Assembly: GCA_936924635.1 (NCBI GenBank)
Contig: CAKZHP010000003.1
Span: 1-26,833 of the forward strand
DNA length: 26,833 nt
Direction: 5' to 3'
DNA from: an uncultured Propionibacteriaceae bacterium
GTDB taxonomy: Bacteria > Actinomycetota > Actinomycetes > Propionibacteriales > Propionibacteriaceae
Shown here: piece after piece, positions 6,901 through 17,270 of the stretch
Numbering within the stretch: position 1 is the stretch's first letter
How the letters are laid out: each line of letters begins with the position of its first letter
The notes under the pieces: generated by a model
Told to the model about the DNA's origin: nothing
Database searches by the model: none
Seen by the model: only the letters and a program-made list of their open reading frames with translations
Translations under genes and position numbers: made by a program

Positions 6901-8817
6901 TCAGTCGGCGGTGAGGTCCGACATCGGTGCCGCGGCCGGGGCGGGCTCGTCGGACATCAGGGCCTCGATGGTGGTGCGGGCGACCTCCTGAGCGGTGAGC
7001 CCGGCCCCCTCCAGCACCTGGGTGCGCGTGCCGTGCGGCAGGAACCGCTTCGGGACACCGAACTGGAGCAGCCGGGTCGGCACGCCAGCCTGCTCGAGGG
7101 CGAACCCGACCTGAGCGCCGAGGCCGGAACCGACGACACCGTCCTCGAGGGTCACCACCAGGTCATGCTGGGCGGCCATGCGGATGAGCCCCTCACCGAC
7201 GGGGAGAGCCCACACCGGGTCGACGACCGTGGCGGGGATGCCCTGCTGGCTGAGCCGACGGCCGACGTCGACAGCCGTGCCCATCAGCTGCCCGTAGCCG
7301 ACGACGAGCACCCGCGGGTCGGGCTCAGTCGCGATCACGTCGACGCCGTCGACGGTGCGCAGAGCAGGGATGTCGTCGGGCACCGAGTCACGGGAGTAGC
7401 GGACCACCGAGAGGCTGTCGTCGATCGCGACCGCGGTCGCCAGCGCCTGGCGCAGGCGGGTGGCGTCGCGGGGCGAGGTGAGGTGGACGCCCGGGACCGT
7501 CGACAGCAGCGCCAGGTCCCACACACCGTGGTGGCTGGCGCCGTCAGGGCCGGTGACACCGGCCCGGTCGAGCGCGATGGTGACGCCGAGACCGTGCAGG
7601 GCCACGTCCATGACGACCTGGTCGAAGGCCCGGTTGAGGAAGGTGGCGTAGACCGCGAACACCGGGTGCAGCCCGGCCGTCGCCAGGCCCGCGGCACAGG
7701 CCACGGCGTGCTGCTCGGCGATGCCCACGTCGAACGTCCGCGAGGGGAACGTGGCCCGGAACTGGCCCAGGCCGGCCGGGTGCAGCATGGCGGCGGTGAG
7801 CGCGACGATGCGGTCGTCGGTGGCGGCGAGCTTCACGAGCTCGTCGCCGAAGACGTCGGTCCAGCTCGTCGCGACCTTCGCCGACAGGGGCTCACCGGTC
7901 AGCTCGTTGATGAGGCCCACCGAGTGGAACGCGTCCTCGTCGTTCTCCTCGGCCGCCTTGAACCCGCGGCCCTTGACGGTGACGCAGTGCACGATCACGG
8001 GGCCGCCGTAGCGCTTGGCCTGCTGGAACGCCGTCTCCAGAGCACCGATGTCGTGCCCGTCGATGGGGCCGATGTACTTCATGCCCAGGTCGGAGAACAG
8101 GCCCTGCGGCGCCAGCACGTCTTTGATCCCGGTCTTGAGGCCGTGGAGCAGGTCGTACGCGGGCTTGCCCACCAGCGGCGTCTTCGAGACGGTCTGCTTG
8201 ATGACCCGGAGCGCGTGCTCGTACCTCTTGTCGGTGCGCATCGCCGACAGCTGGTTGGCCAGCCCGCCGACGGTGGGCGTGTAGGAGCGGCCGTTGTCGT
8301 TGACCACCACGATCACGGGCAGGTCCGGCTCGTCGGCGAGGTTGTTCAGCGCCTCCCAGGCCATGCCGCCGGTCAGCGCGCCGTCACCCACCACGACAGC
8401 GACGGTGCGGTCCTCGCCGCGGAGGTGGAAGCCCTTGGCCATGCCGTCGGCCCAGGAGAGCGCGGCCGAGGCGTGCGAGCTCTCCAGCCAGTCGTGCTCC
8501 GACTCCGTGCGAGACGGGTAGCCGGACAGCCCGCCGGCCTGCCGCAGCGTCGGGAAGAGGTCGCGCCGGCCGGTCAGCAGCTTGTGCACGTAGCTCTGGT
8601 GGCCGGTGTCGAACACGACGGGGTCGCGCGGCGAGTCCAGCACCCGGTGCAGCGCGATGGTGAGCTCGACCACGCCGAGGTTCGGCCCGAGGTGCCCGCC
8701 GGTCCGGCTGACGCTCGACACCAGGAACGCCCGGATCTCCGCCGCCAGCTCATCCAGCTCGGCACGGTTGAGCCGACGGAGGTCAGCGGGGGCAGTGATC
8801 TGGTCGAGCAACGCCAT
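6901..8817 (-). CDS. dxs: 1-deoxy-D-xylulose-5-phosphate synthase
   Basis: This 638-residue thiamine-diphosphate enzyme condenses pyruvate and glyceraldehyde-3-phosphate, the first step of the MEP isoprenoid pathway. The N-terminal domain shows GGHLGPNLGVVELT (H43), DTGHQSYVHKLLTG (H73), the ThDP/Mg motif GDGALTGGMAWEALNN (from residue 144) and NDNGRSYTPTVGG. The pyrimidine-binding domain has DVGIAEQHAVACAAGLA with the catalytic Glu (E368). The C-terminal transketolase domain carries VTLEDGVVGSGLG. Length is normal. The ATG at 8817 lies seven bases from a TAGACT -10 box, suggesting a leaderless mRNA; longer in-frame versions lack homology. The last 20 or so residues (after IEAL) are Ala/Pro-rich and not part of the fold. 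Confidence 0.97.
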   Translation of the reverse strand: MALLDQITAPADLRRLNRAELDELAAEIRAFLVSSVSRTGGHLGPNLGVVELTIALHRVLDSPRDPVVFDTGHQSYVHKLLTGRRDLFPTLRQAGGLSGYPSRTESEHDWLESSHASAALSWADGMAKGFHLRGEDRTVAVVVGDGALTGGMAWEALNNLADEPDLPVIVVVNDNGRSYTPTVGGLANQLSAMRTDKRYEHALRVIKQTVSKTPLVGKPAYDLLHGLKTGIKDVLAPQGLFSDLGMKYIGPIDGHDIGALETAFQQAKRYGGPVIVHCVTVKGRGFKAAEENDEDAFHSVGLINELTGEPLSAKVATSWTDVFGDELVKLAATDDRIVALTAAMLHPAGLGQFRATFPSRTFDVGIAEQHAVACAAGLATAGLHPVFAVYATFLNRAFDQVVMDVALHGLGVTIALDRAGVTGPDGASHHGVWDLALLSTVPGVHLTSPRDATRLRQALATAVAIDDSLSVVRYSRDSVPDDIPALRTVDGVDVIATEPDPRVLVVGYGQLMGTAVDVGRRLSQQGIPATVVDPVWALPVGEGLIRMAAQHDLVVTLEDGVVGSGLGAQVGFALEQAGVPTRLLQFGVPKRFLPHGTRTQVLEGAGLTAQEVARTTIEALMSDEPAPAAAPMSDLTAD

Positions 8818-8824
8818 GGGGTCG

Positions 8825-8830
8825 AGTCTA
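8825..8830 (-). promoter_or_regulatory. -10 box of dxs (leaderless)
   Basis: TAGACT on the minus strand, then seven bases, then the dxs ATG at 8817. Confidence 0.6.
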
Positions 8831-8880
8831 GGCCGCGGCACCCGCCCACTCCCCGGTACGCGCCGCGGCCGCCCCCCAGG

Positions 8881-8917
8881 TCGCACCCCCAGGGAGTGAA
8901 CCTGGCGCAGGGTGCGA
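8881..8917. terminator. Nested hairpin upstream of dxs
   Basis: TCGCACCC (8881-8888) pairs with GGGTGCGA (8910-8917). Inside it CCAGG (8889-8893) pairs with CCTGG (8901-8905), leaving a four-base bulge on one side. It lies about 190 bp downstream of the SOS-controlled gene and upstream of the dxs promoter, so it could end that transcript. It is the only structured element I see in the 8831-9016 gap. Confidence 0.35.
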
Positions 8918-9016
8918 GCCGGTCCCCCGGACCACGGCCCGTGGTGGCACCCGCCCGCCCCGCGATCCGGTACGGGCCGGGTGCCGCTCTGCACCGGGTC
9001 GGCCCCGTTCACCTGG

Positions 9017-9122
9017 CCGACCTGCCCGCCAGCGACTGACCCACAGCCCTGACCGACCTGCCCACTCGCCGCCACTCACAGCCTCGACCGACTGCCCGCC
9101 GGCTGCAGCTCACAGCTTGCGG
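9017..9122. repeat. Three imperfect ~35-bp tandem repeats at the 3' end of the SOS gene
   Basis: Units start at 9017, 9053 and 9088, each beginning CCGAC(C)TGCCC and ending around CACAGC. The third unit (9088 onwards) contains the stop codon and last codons of the 9110-9529 gene. The first two look like decayed downstream copies of that gene tail. Confidence 0.5.
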
Positions 9123-9529
9123 ATGAAGACCTTGCCCCGCAGCGCCTCCTCCACCAGCGCGACCGCCCGCCGGACGCGGATCAGCCGCGCCGTCTCCTCC
9201 TGCCAGGCGTCGACGGCCTCCTGGACCACAGCGCTCGGCACCTGGTCGGCCAGCTGCGCCCGCACCGTCGCCAGCCCCTCCTTGCTCGCCCTCAGCTGCC
9301 CCTCCACATGCTCCGCGGCGAACCGGGCCAGCACCACCGGGTGCCGTCGCAGCACGAGGTGAGACCGGTAGTCCGGCGGGCAGCAGTCGAGCAGGAACGC
9401 TCCCGCCGTCGCCTCCCAGTCCGGAGCCCCCGGCGGCCGGACCTGGTCGGGCCAGCCCGGCGGCACGTAGATCAGGCACTCCTCGCGCCACGACTCTTCC
9501 TCGGCCCACCGGACCACCGCTTGCGCCAT
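9110..9529 (-). CDS. Unknown protein under SOS (LexA) control
   Basis: I do not recognise the family. The 139-residue product has no signal peptide or membrane segment. The N-terminal part is rich in aromatic and acidic residues (VVRWAEEESWREECLIYVPP), followed by DWEATAGAFLLDCCPPDYRSH. From about residue 64 to 131 it is predicted by eye to be almost continuously helical (HPVVLARFAAEHVEGQLR, then VVQEAVDAWQEETARLIRVR), ending in basic RGKVFIRKL. The ATG at 9529 has a strong ribosome binding site (AAGGAGGGG); an in-frame start 18 codons upstream would lie inside the operator and is rejected. Upstream is a sigma-70 promoter overlapped by a perfect LexA box, so expression should follow DNA damage. 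It is a single-gene transcript. A DNA-repair or checkpoint accessory role is inference from regulation alone. Confidence 0.85.
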   Translation of the reverse strand: MAQAVVRWAEEESWREECLIYVPPGWPDQVRPPGAPDWEATAGAFLLDCCPPDYRSHLVLRRHPVVLARFAAEHVEGQLRASKEGLATVRAQLADQVPSAVVQEAVDAWQEETARLIRVRRAVALVEEALRGKVFIRKL

Positions 9530-9544
9530 GACCACCCCTCCTTG

Positions 9545-9562
9545 ATCGAACGTGTGTTCGAT
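9545..9562. promoter_or_regulatory. SOS box (LexA operator)
   Basis: ATCGAAC-GTGT-GTTCGAT is a perfect 7-4-7 palindrome. Its core (9547-9560) fits the Gram-positive/actinobacterial LexA consensus CGAAC-N4-GTTCG. It overlaps the -10 box by two bases and covers the expected transcription start, ideal for repression. Confidence 0.92.
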
Positions 9563-9590
9563 TCTAGATCGCGGCCGGACCACCTGTCCA
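9561..9590 (-). promoter_or_regulatory. Sigma-70-type promoter of the SOS gene
   Basis: On the minus strand the -35 is TGGACA (9585-9590), the spacer is 18 bp and the -10 is TAGAAT (9561-9566). This is the best promoter match in the window. The start codon lies about 30 nt downstream, leaving space for the Shine-Dalgarno. Confidence 0.8.
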
Positions 9591-9653
9591 GACCCTCAGT
9601 CCTCATGCCAGCACCCGCCTCTGACAGTTCTCGGGCCCCGTCCGGCCACCACT

Positions 9654-9659
9654 AGGCTC
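9654..9659 (+). promoter_or_regulatory. -10 box of yaaA (leaderless)
   Basis: TAGGCT is followed by five bases and the GTG start at 9665. Confidence 0.55.
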
Positions 9660-9664
9660 CAGAC

Positions 9665-10447
9665 GTGCTGAGCATCCTCTCCCCCGCGAAGTCGCTGGAC
9701 TTCGAGTCCCCCCTCGCGACCCGCAGGGCCACCGACCCGCGGCTGCTCGACCACACAGAGCAGCTCGCCGAGGTGATGCGCCAGCAGTCGCCAGCCGACC
9801 TGCGCCGCCTCATGGACATCTCCGAGGACCTCGCCACGCTCAACGCCGAACGGTTCCAGGCGATGGCGTTCCCCCAGCCCCGCCGTACGTCCCGCCCCGC
9901 GCTCCTCGCCTTCGCCGGCGACGTCTACCAGGGCATGCGCGCCACCGAGCGCTTCGACGAGCGCGACTTCACCGAGGCGCAGAAGACCGTACGCATCCTC
10001 TCGGGCCTCTACGGCCTGCTCCGTCCCCTAGACCGCATCCAGCCCTACCGCCTGGAGATGGGCAGCCCCCTCCGTACGCCCCGTGGCACCTCCCTCTACC
10101 AGTGGTGGGGCGACACGGTGACCGACCTGGTGCTCGACGACCTCGCGGCCTCCCCCGGCGACGATGTGCTCGTGAACCTCGCCTCCGAGGAGTACGCCAA
10201 GGTGATCCAGACCTCTCGCCTCCCCCGCGTCGTCTCCCCCCGCTTCGAGGACGCCGACGGCCAGGGCCGCTACCGCGTGGTCTCGTTCCCCGCCAAGCGC
10301 GCCCGCGGCGAGATGGCCGCCTGGCTCGTCGAGAACCGCGTGCGCCGGGTCAGCCAGCTGCGCCACTTCGACGCCGCCGGCTACACGTTCCACGCGGAGA
10401 GCTCACGCCCCGACGTCCCCGTCTTCCGGCGATCGCGTACGGACTAG
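9665..10447 (+). CDS. yaaA: Peroxide stress protein YaaA (UPF0246/DUF328)
   Basis: This 260-residue cytoplasmic protein belongs to the YaaA family. The E. coli member limits intracellular iron and DNA damage during peroxide stress. Characteristic blocks are the N-terminal LSILSPAKSLDFESP, FAGDVYQGM in the first third, ILSGLYGLLRPLDRIQPYRLEMG in the middle, then LVNLASEEYAKVI, VVSFPAKRARGEMAAW and the C-terminal FDAAGYTFHAESS. Length matches the family. The GTG at 9665 is fixed by the conserved LSILSPAK immediately after it and by the leaderless -10. The stop overlaps the stop of the next, convergent gene within a CTAG tetramer, with no terminator between them. Confidence 0.95.
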   Translation: MLSILSPAKSLDFESPLATRRATDPRLLDHTEQLAEVMRQQSPADLRRLMDISEDLATLNAERFQAMAFPQPRRTSRPALLAFAGDVYQGMRATERFDERDFTEAQKTVRILSGLYGLLRPLDRIQPYRLEMGSPLRTPRGTSLYQWWGDTVTDLVLDDLAASPGDDVLVNLASEEYAKVIQTSRLPRVVSPRFEDADGQGRYRVVSFPAKRARGEMAAWLVENRVRRVSQLRHFDAAGYTFHAESSRPDVPVFRRSRTD

Positions 10448-10929
10448 GGGCCGGCCACGAACGCGAGGTAGGCCCACACCCCCGCCTCGACCGCCACCAC
10501 CCCCAGCAGCCCGGCGCAGAGCAGCCGCCGCCACCGGGGCAGCTCCGTGCCGCCCGGGTCCGTCAGCAGGGCCGCCCCGCACACCAGCACCAGGAACAGT
10601 GCGACCGGCCAGAACGCGACCAGCTCGATGGCCAGCTGGGCGCACACCACCGCCGCGGCGACGACCAGCCCCCAGAACCACCACCCCAGCCGCAGCGCAT
10701 GAGCCACCCACGCCAGCGCAAGCCAGAGGCAGCCGACCCACAGCAGCACCCCCAGCGCCACCCCGCACAGGCCGCTCTGGTCGTCTCGGCATGCGCCCAC
10801 GGCGGACGCGACCGGCCAGGCCATGGCCAGCAGCACCCCGGCGATCATGCTCGCGAGCACCAGCCCCATCACCGCGTACGCCACCCTCGCCCCGCCCGTG
10901 GGAGAGGTCGACACACGCAGAGAAGGCAT
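10444..10929 (-). CDS. Small integral membrane protein, unknown function
   Basis: This 161-residue protein has four to five hydrophobic segments: VAYAVMGLVLASMIAGVLL, GVALGVLLWVGCLWLALAWV, WWFWGLVVAAAVVCAQLAI, FWPVALFLVLVCGAALL and LLCAGLLGVVAVEAGVWAYL. Short loops lie between, including CRDDQSGLCG with two cysteines on one face. No family was recognised. The ATG at 10929 (MPSLRVSTSPTGG) gives a short cytoplasmic N-terminus. Longer in-frame starts run into the divergent HIT gene and are rejected. It is transcribed divergently from the HIT gene, with 31 bp between the starts, and its 3' end overlaps yaaA by four bases. High hydrophobic content and the absence of stops support it as real. Confidence 0.75.
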   Translation of the reverse strand: MPSLRVSTSPTGGARVAYAVMGLVLASMIAGVLLAMAWPVASAVGACRDDQSGLCGVALGVLLWVGCLWLALAWVAHALRLGWWFWGLVVAAAVVCAQLAIELVAFWPVALFLVLVCGAALLTDPGGTELPRWRRLLCAGLLGVVAVEAGVWAYLAFVAGP

Positions 10930-10960
10930 GCCCGCCAGGATGGCACACGAGAATGGGCGG

Positions 10961-11374
10961 ATGACCGACGACATCGCGTGCCAGATCATCCGCGGCGAGA
11001 TCCCGGGCGAGGTGGTGGCGCGCACCGACCGGGCGATCGCGTTCCTCGACCACCGGCCAGTCTTCCTCGGCCACACGCTGGTCTGCCCGCTGCAGCACGT
11101 GCTGACGCTGCCCGAGCTGCCCGCCGACGAGATCGTGCCGTTGTTCTCGCTGGTGCAGCGGGTGGCCGCGGCGATGGTCGACACCCTCGGCGCCCAGGGC
11201 AGCTTCGTGGCCGTGAACAACACGGTGTCGCAGTCGGTGGCCCACCTGCACGTCCACGTGGTGCCGCGCACCAAGGGCGACGGGCTGAAGGGGTTCTTCT
11301 GGCCGCGCCGCACGTACGAGCCGGGTCAGATGCAGGCGTACGGCACCCTGCTACGCGAGGCCCTCGCCGACTGA
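10961..11374 (+). CDS. HIT-family nucleotide-binding hydrolase
   Basis: This 137-residue histidine-triad protein is related to HinT and Ap4A-hydrolase enzymes that cleave nucleoside phosphoramidates or dinucleotides. The triad is in SVAHLHVHVVPR (HxHxH), preceded by IIRGEIPGEVVARTDRAIAFLD and the usual GHTLVCPLQHV. NNTVSQSVAHLH is a typical approach to the active site. The start at 10961 (MTDDIACQI) is preferred because homology begins there; an in-frame ATG at 10940 would add seven residues. A weak -10 (GAGAAT, 10949-10954) six bases upstream again suggests a leaderless start. Convergent with acnA across a strong terminator. Confidence 0.93.
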   Translation: MTDDIACQIIRGEIPGEVVARTDRAIAFLDHRPVFLGHTLVCPLQHVLTLPELPADEIVPLFSLVQRVAAAMVDTLGAQGSFVAVNNTVSQSVAHLHVHVVPRTKGDGLKGFFWPRRTYEPGQMQAYGTLLREALAD

Positions 11375-11395
11375 GCCCCCGGACCCCAGGCAGCA

Positions 11396-11430
11396 CGAGG
11401 CCCGCAGCACCACCGGTGCTGCGGGCCTCG
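11396..11430. terminator. Perfect 15-bp bidirectional terminator hairpin
   Basis: CGAGGCCCGCAGCAC (11396-11410) pairs perfectly with 11416-11430 around CACCG. It sits between the convergent HIT gene and acnA stops. Confidence 0.85.
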
Positions 11431-11443
11431 ACGTCCGCGCGGG

Positions 11444-14269
<2,826 letters not shown>

Positions 14270-14310
14270 TCGGTTCTCCTCCGGCGTTGAGGGCGGGCCG
14301 CACGGCCCGA

Positions 14311-14332
14311 GATATCTTGACGTCAAGATATC
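14311..14332. promoter_or_regulatory. 22-bp perfect palindromic operator upstream of acnA
   Basis: The half-site GATATCTTGAC is followed directly by its exact complement. It is strikingly AT-rich for this genome. It lies 42-63 bp before the acnA ATG and contains TATCTT and TATCTC, which could serve as -10 elements on the minus strand. A dimeric repressor of the TetR or GntR type is the natural reader; which one is not known from the window. Confidence 0.8.
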
Positions 14333-14411
14333 ACGGTACGCGGCGCTGACCCTGACGTTCTGGGCGACAGTCTGCCAACTCCAGACGGCCCTCGCGGCGG
14401 GCGCGCCCGAA

Positions 14412-14449
14412 GGGGCCGAACGGGCGGCGGTCAGCCGCTCGCCGGCCCC
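14412..14449 (-). terminator. Terminator after the beta-helix gene
   Basis: GGGGCCG (14412-14418) pairs with CGGCCCC (14443-14449), with an inner 5-bp stem (14424-14428 with 14434-14438). It starts eight bases beyond the stop of the minus-strand gene. Confidence 0.55.
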
Positions 14450-14456
14450 CTGGGCA

Positions 14457-17159
14457 TTAGACCTCTGGACCGTTGGCGGCCGGCAGCTCCTGGTCTGGAG
14501 CGACGATGACGTCACCGGCCCCGTACCCGAGCTCGACCATCGCGGCCACCGAGCCGAGCCGCCGCTTCACGATGCCGTTGGGCGTGTGGTCGATGACGTA
14601 CACGTCGGGGGCCGACCCCTTGAGCACCGCGCCCTCCCGGTAGGGCATGTTGTCGCCGTTCGGCAGCGCCAGGTCGGCGGCGGTCGCCGTCTTCGTGGCC
14701 GCCAGGTCGTAGCGCCAGGTGACGAACATCGGCATCGAGCCCACGTAGCGCTTCTTGCCGTCCATGAGCAGGTAGATCCGCCCGTTCGCGGGGTTGCGGA
14801 TGATGGTGCCGTCGGGGTGCCGGGTGGCGTCGGCGATGGGCGGCCCGTCCGGAGCACCCAGCGCGGAGTCGGGGACGATGATGACGTCGGCCTGCGTGTA
14901 GCCGAGCGACAGGAAGAAGTCGTACGTGGAGATCCACCGCTTCACGTACTGGCCCGGCCCCACCTGGTCGATGGCGTACACGGCCGGCCCGGAGCCCCGG
15001 ATCAGCGTGCCCTCACGGAAGTACAGGTTGGCGCCCCCGGGGAGGTTGGTGTCGCCGTTGGTCGCGGTCTTGAACTCCCCCGTCGACATCCCGTGGCTGC
15101 GCAGCACCTCCATGGAGCCGATGGGGCGCATGGTCTGGTCCTCGACCAGGAACAGGCTGCCGCTGCCCACGGGCTGCACGAGGGCGCCGTCCGGGTGGAC
15201 GCGGGGGGTCTGGACGCAGCCCGACATCTCCGAGGTCTCCACCGGCGTCTGGCCCACCATGCGGGTCGCCGTCGACGTGATCGTCATGCCCGGGGTCACC
15301 AGCGGCACGGAGGCGGCGAAGGAGGCGTTCCCGCCGCCGTCGGTGCCCACCACCGTGGACCCGAGGAAGTACCACCCCTGGCCGTACCCGGAACGGTCGC
15401 AGGCCGGGCTCTGGAAGAAGTCGATCCTGAAGTACGTGCTGGGCAGGCTGTTCAGGCTGCCGCGCACCTGCTCGGAGCCGCCGACCGGGATGGCGGAGGC
15501 GAGCACCGGGTAGTTCTGGGTGCCGTTGGGCCCGCCGTCACCGTCGCCCGGGTCGTTGCCGGTCGGGCCGCCAGGGGCGATGTCGATGGCGTACTGGGCG
15601 TTGCCCCAGATGTTGTTGCCGATGACCGCGGTCTGGATGCCGCCGAAGATCGAGACGCCGCTGGCCTGGTTGCCCAGCGGCGCGGCGTGGGTGGCCTCAC
15701 CGATGAAGTTGCCCTCGATGCGGTTGCCGCCGGCCGAGCCTCCGACGATCGCGATGCCGTTGCCGCCGTTGCCCGACACCAGGTTGCGGGCGGCCGGGAC
15801 GGGGCCGCCGATGCCGTTGTTGGACGAGTCGACGATGCCGATGCCGTCCTGACGGTTGCCCAGGCCGGTGGTGCCGTCGGCACCGACCCCGATGAAGTTG
15901 CCCGCGACCGAGTTGCCGCCACCCGTGGTGCCGGAGATGTACACGCCGCTCCAGGCGTTGTCCACGATCACGTTGCACGCCCCGGTGCAGGCCCCGCCGG
16001 GCGAGGTGCCGGCGGTGCCGCCGATGGTGTTGTGGGAGGCGTTGCGCGGGCTGCTGTCGGGGCTGCCCAGGTTCACGCCCATCTTGCGGTTGCCGAGTCG
16101 GCCGAGGCCGGAGCGGTCGGTGCCGATGTAGTTGCCCGAGACCGTGTTGCCGGTCGACTGGGTGCCGGTGATCGACACGCCCGCGCCACCGTTGGCGGAG
16201 AGGATGTTGCGCTCGGCGGGGGTGGTGCCGCCGATGCGGTTGTTGGGGGCGTCCTGCGCCTCCGCGCCGATGTCGGAGTTGCCCAGGGCACCTCGTCCGT
16301 CAGCCGTGACGCCGATGTAGTTGCCGATGATGACGTTGCCCTGCGCCTCGACGTACATCAGGCCGGCGCCGTTGGCCCCGTTGCCCGACAGCAGGTTGCA
16401 CTCACCGGTGCAGCTGCCGCCCACGGAGACGCCTGCCGTCCCGCCGATCCGGTTGCCCGACCCGCGCGTGACGAGGACGCCGTCGGCCGCGTTCGGGATC
16501 GCGCTGGTCCCGGACCGGTTGGTGCCGACGTAGTTGCCGGAGACGACGTTGTTCTTGGCACCCGTGCCCGAGATGGCGATGCCGCTGCCGCGGTTGCCCG
16601 AGACCAGGTTGCGGTCGGCTGGGGTGGAGCCTCCGATGCGGTTGTTCGGGGTGGCGACGCCGATGCCCGAGGTGCCGTTCGGCTTGGCGACCGTTCCGCT
16701 GGGATCCACGCCCACGTGGTTGCCGACGACCGTGTTGCCGCCGTTGTTGTTGAGGATGATGCCGTCGTACGCGAACGAGTTGACCGCGAGCCCCTTGATG
16801 GTCGTCGACCCGGCGTTGACCACGATGCCGGAGACGCCGCCGGCGTTGCTGCCGCTGATCTCGATGAGCGGCGTGCCTGCGTAGCCGGGCTGGGTGGTGC
16901 CGTCGATGACCGACGGGATGCCGACGGTCAGGGAGCCGGAGGGAAAGATGGTCTTCACTCCCCCGCCCGGGATGTTGAAGCAGATGGTGCCGCCGCTGGA
17001 GAGCGCCTGGGCGAGGCTCCCCGGCCCGGAGGCGGCAGTGGTGGTGACCGTGACGGTGCATCCCGCCGCCTGCGCCGGCGCCGCTGGGGCCACCAGCGCG
17101 GTCGCACACAGCGCCAGGGCACTCATCCCCATCGCAGCGCGTGCCTGGAGTGTCGTCAT
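14457..17159 (-). CDS. Large secreted right-handed parallel beta-helix protein with C-terminal tandem modules
   Basis: The 900-residue product starts with a Sec signal peptide (hydrophobic core MSALALCATALVAPAA, likely cut after APAQA at residue 31). The TVTTTAASGPGSLAQAL and DGTTQPGYAGTPLIEI blocks that follow are typical of NosD-like beta-helix proteins. Residues about 110-560 are helix turns, with five N-x-x-IGG turns (NNRIGG, GNRIGG, HNTIGG, NNGIGG) and repeated SGN(Y/F)IG steps. Two short Cys pairs (SCTGECN, ACTGACN) may form disulfides. The C-terminus has two copies of a ~120-residue module (655-780 and 781-900). Each opens HPDG and contains a pattern like VYxIDxxxxxxVKR and a LGYxxxDVIxxPD end. 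There is no LPXTG or membrane anchor. A polysaccharide-binding or adhesin role is inference. The ATG at 17159 follows GGGGGGAACC. The gene lies downstream of the pilins on the same strand. Confidence 0.9.
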   Translation of the reverse strand: MTTLQARAAMGMSALALCATALVAPAAPAQAAGCTVTVTTTAASGPGSLAQALSSGGTICFNIPGGGVKTIFPSGSLTVGIPSVIDGTTQPGYAGTPLIEISGSNAGGVSGIVVNAGSTTIKGLAVNSFAYDGIILNNNGGNTVVGNHVGVDPSGTVAKPNGTSGIGVATPNNRIGGSTPADRNLVSGNRGSGIAISGTGAKNNVVSGNYVGTNRSGTSAIPNAADGVLVTRGSGNRIGGTAGVSVGGSCTGECNLLSGNGANGAGLMYVEAQGNVIIGNYIGVTADGRGALGNSDIGAEAQDAPNNRIGGTTPAERNILSANGGAGVSITGTQSTGNTVSGNYIGTDRSGLGRLGNRKMGVNLGSPDSSPRNASHNTIGGTAGTSPGGACTGACNVIVDNAWSGVYISGTTGGGNSVAGNFIGVGADGTTGLGNRQDGIGIVDSSNNGIGGPVPAARNLVSGNGGNGIAIVGGSAGGNRIEGNFIGEATHAAPLGNQASGVSIFGGIQTAVIGNNIWGNAQYAIDIAPGGPTGNDPGDGDGGPNGTQNYPVLASAIPVGGSEQVRGSLNSLPSTYFRIDFFQSPACDRSGYGQGWYFLGSTVVGTDGGGNASFAASVPLVTPGMTITSTATRMVGQTPVETSEMSGCVQTPRVHPDGALVQPVGSGSLFLVEDQTMRPIGSMEVLRSHGMSTGEFKTATNGDTNLPGGANLYFREGTLIRGSGPAVYAIDQVGPGQYVKRWISTYDFFLSLGYTQADVIIVPDSALGAPDGPPIADATRHPDGTIIRNPANGRIYLLMDGKKRYVGSMPMFVTWRYDLAATKTATAADLALPNGDNMPYREGAVLKGSAPDVYVIDHTPNGIVKRRLGSVAAMVELGYGAGDVIVAPDQELPAANGPEV

Positions 17160-17214
17160 GGTTCCCCCCGTGATGAGCAGTGAGCTGATAGGGCCATCAC
17201 GCTAGATGCCAGAA

Positions 17215-17247
17215 CGGCCGGCCGCTCCCGAATGGAGCGACCGGCCG
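17215..17247 (-). terminator. Terminator of pilin copy 1
   Basis: A 14-bp stem (17215-17228 with 17234-17247) around CGAAT. The single mismatch on the plus strand is a G-U pair in the minus-strand RNA. It begins 24 bp after the pilin stop. Confidence 0.8.
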
Positions 17248-17270
17248 GTCGAGAAGAGCTGAGGCTCAGA

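Noticed and set aside
6853..9039. 728-codon open frame antisense to dxs
   Set aside because: Complementary shadow of a clear DXS gene, with no motif or start signal.
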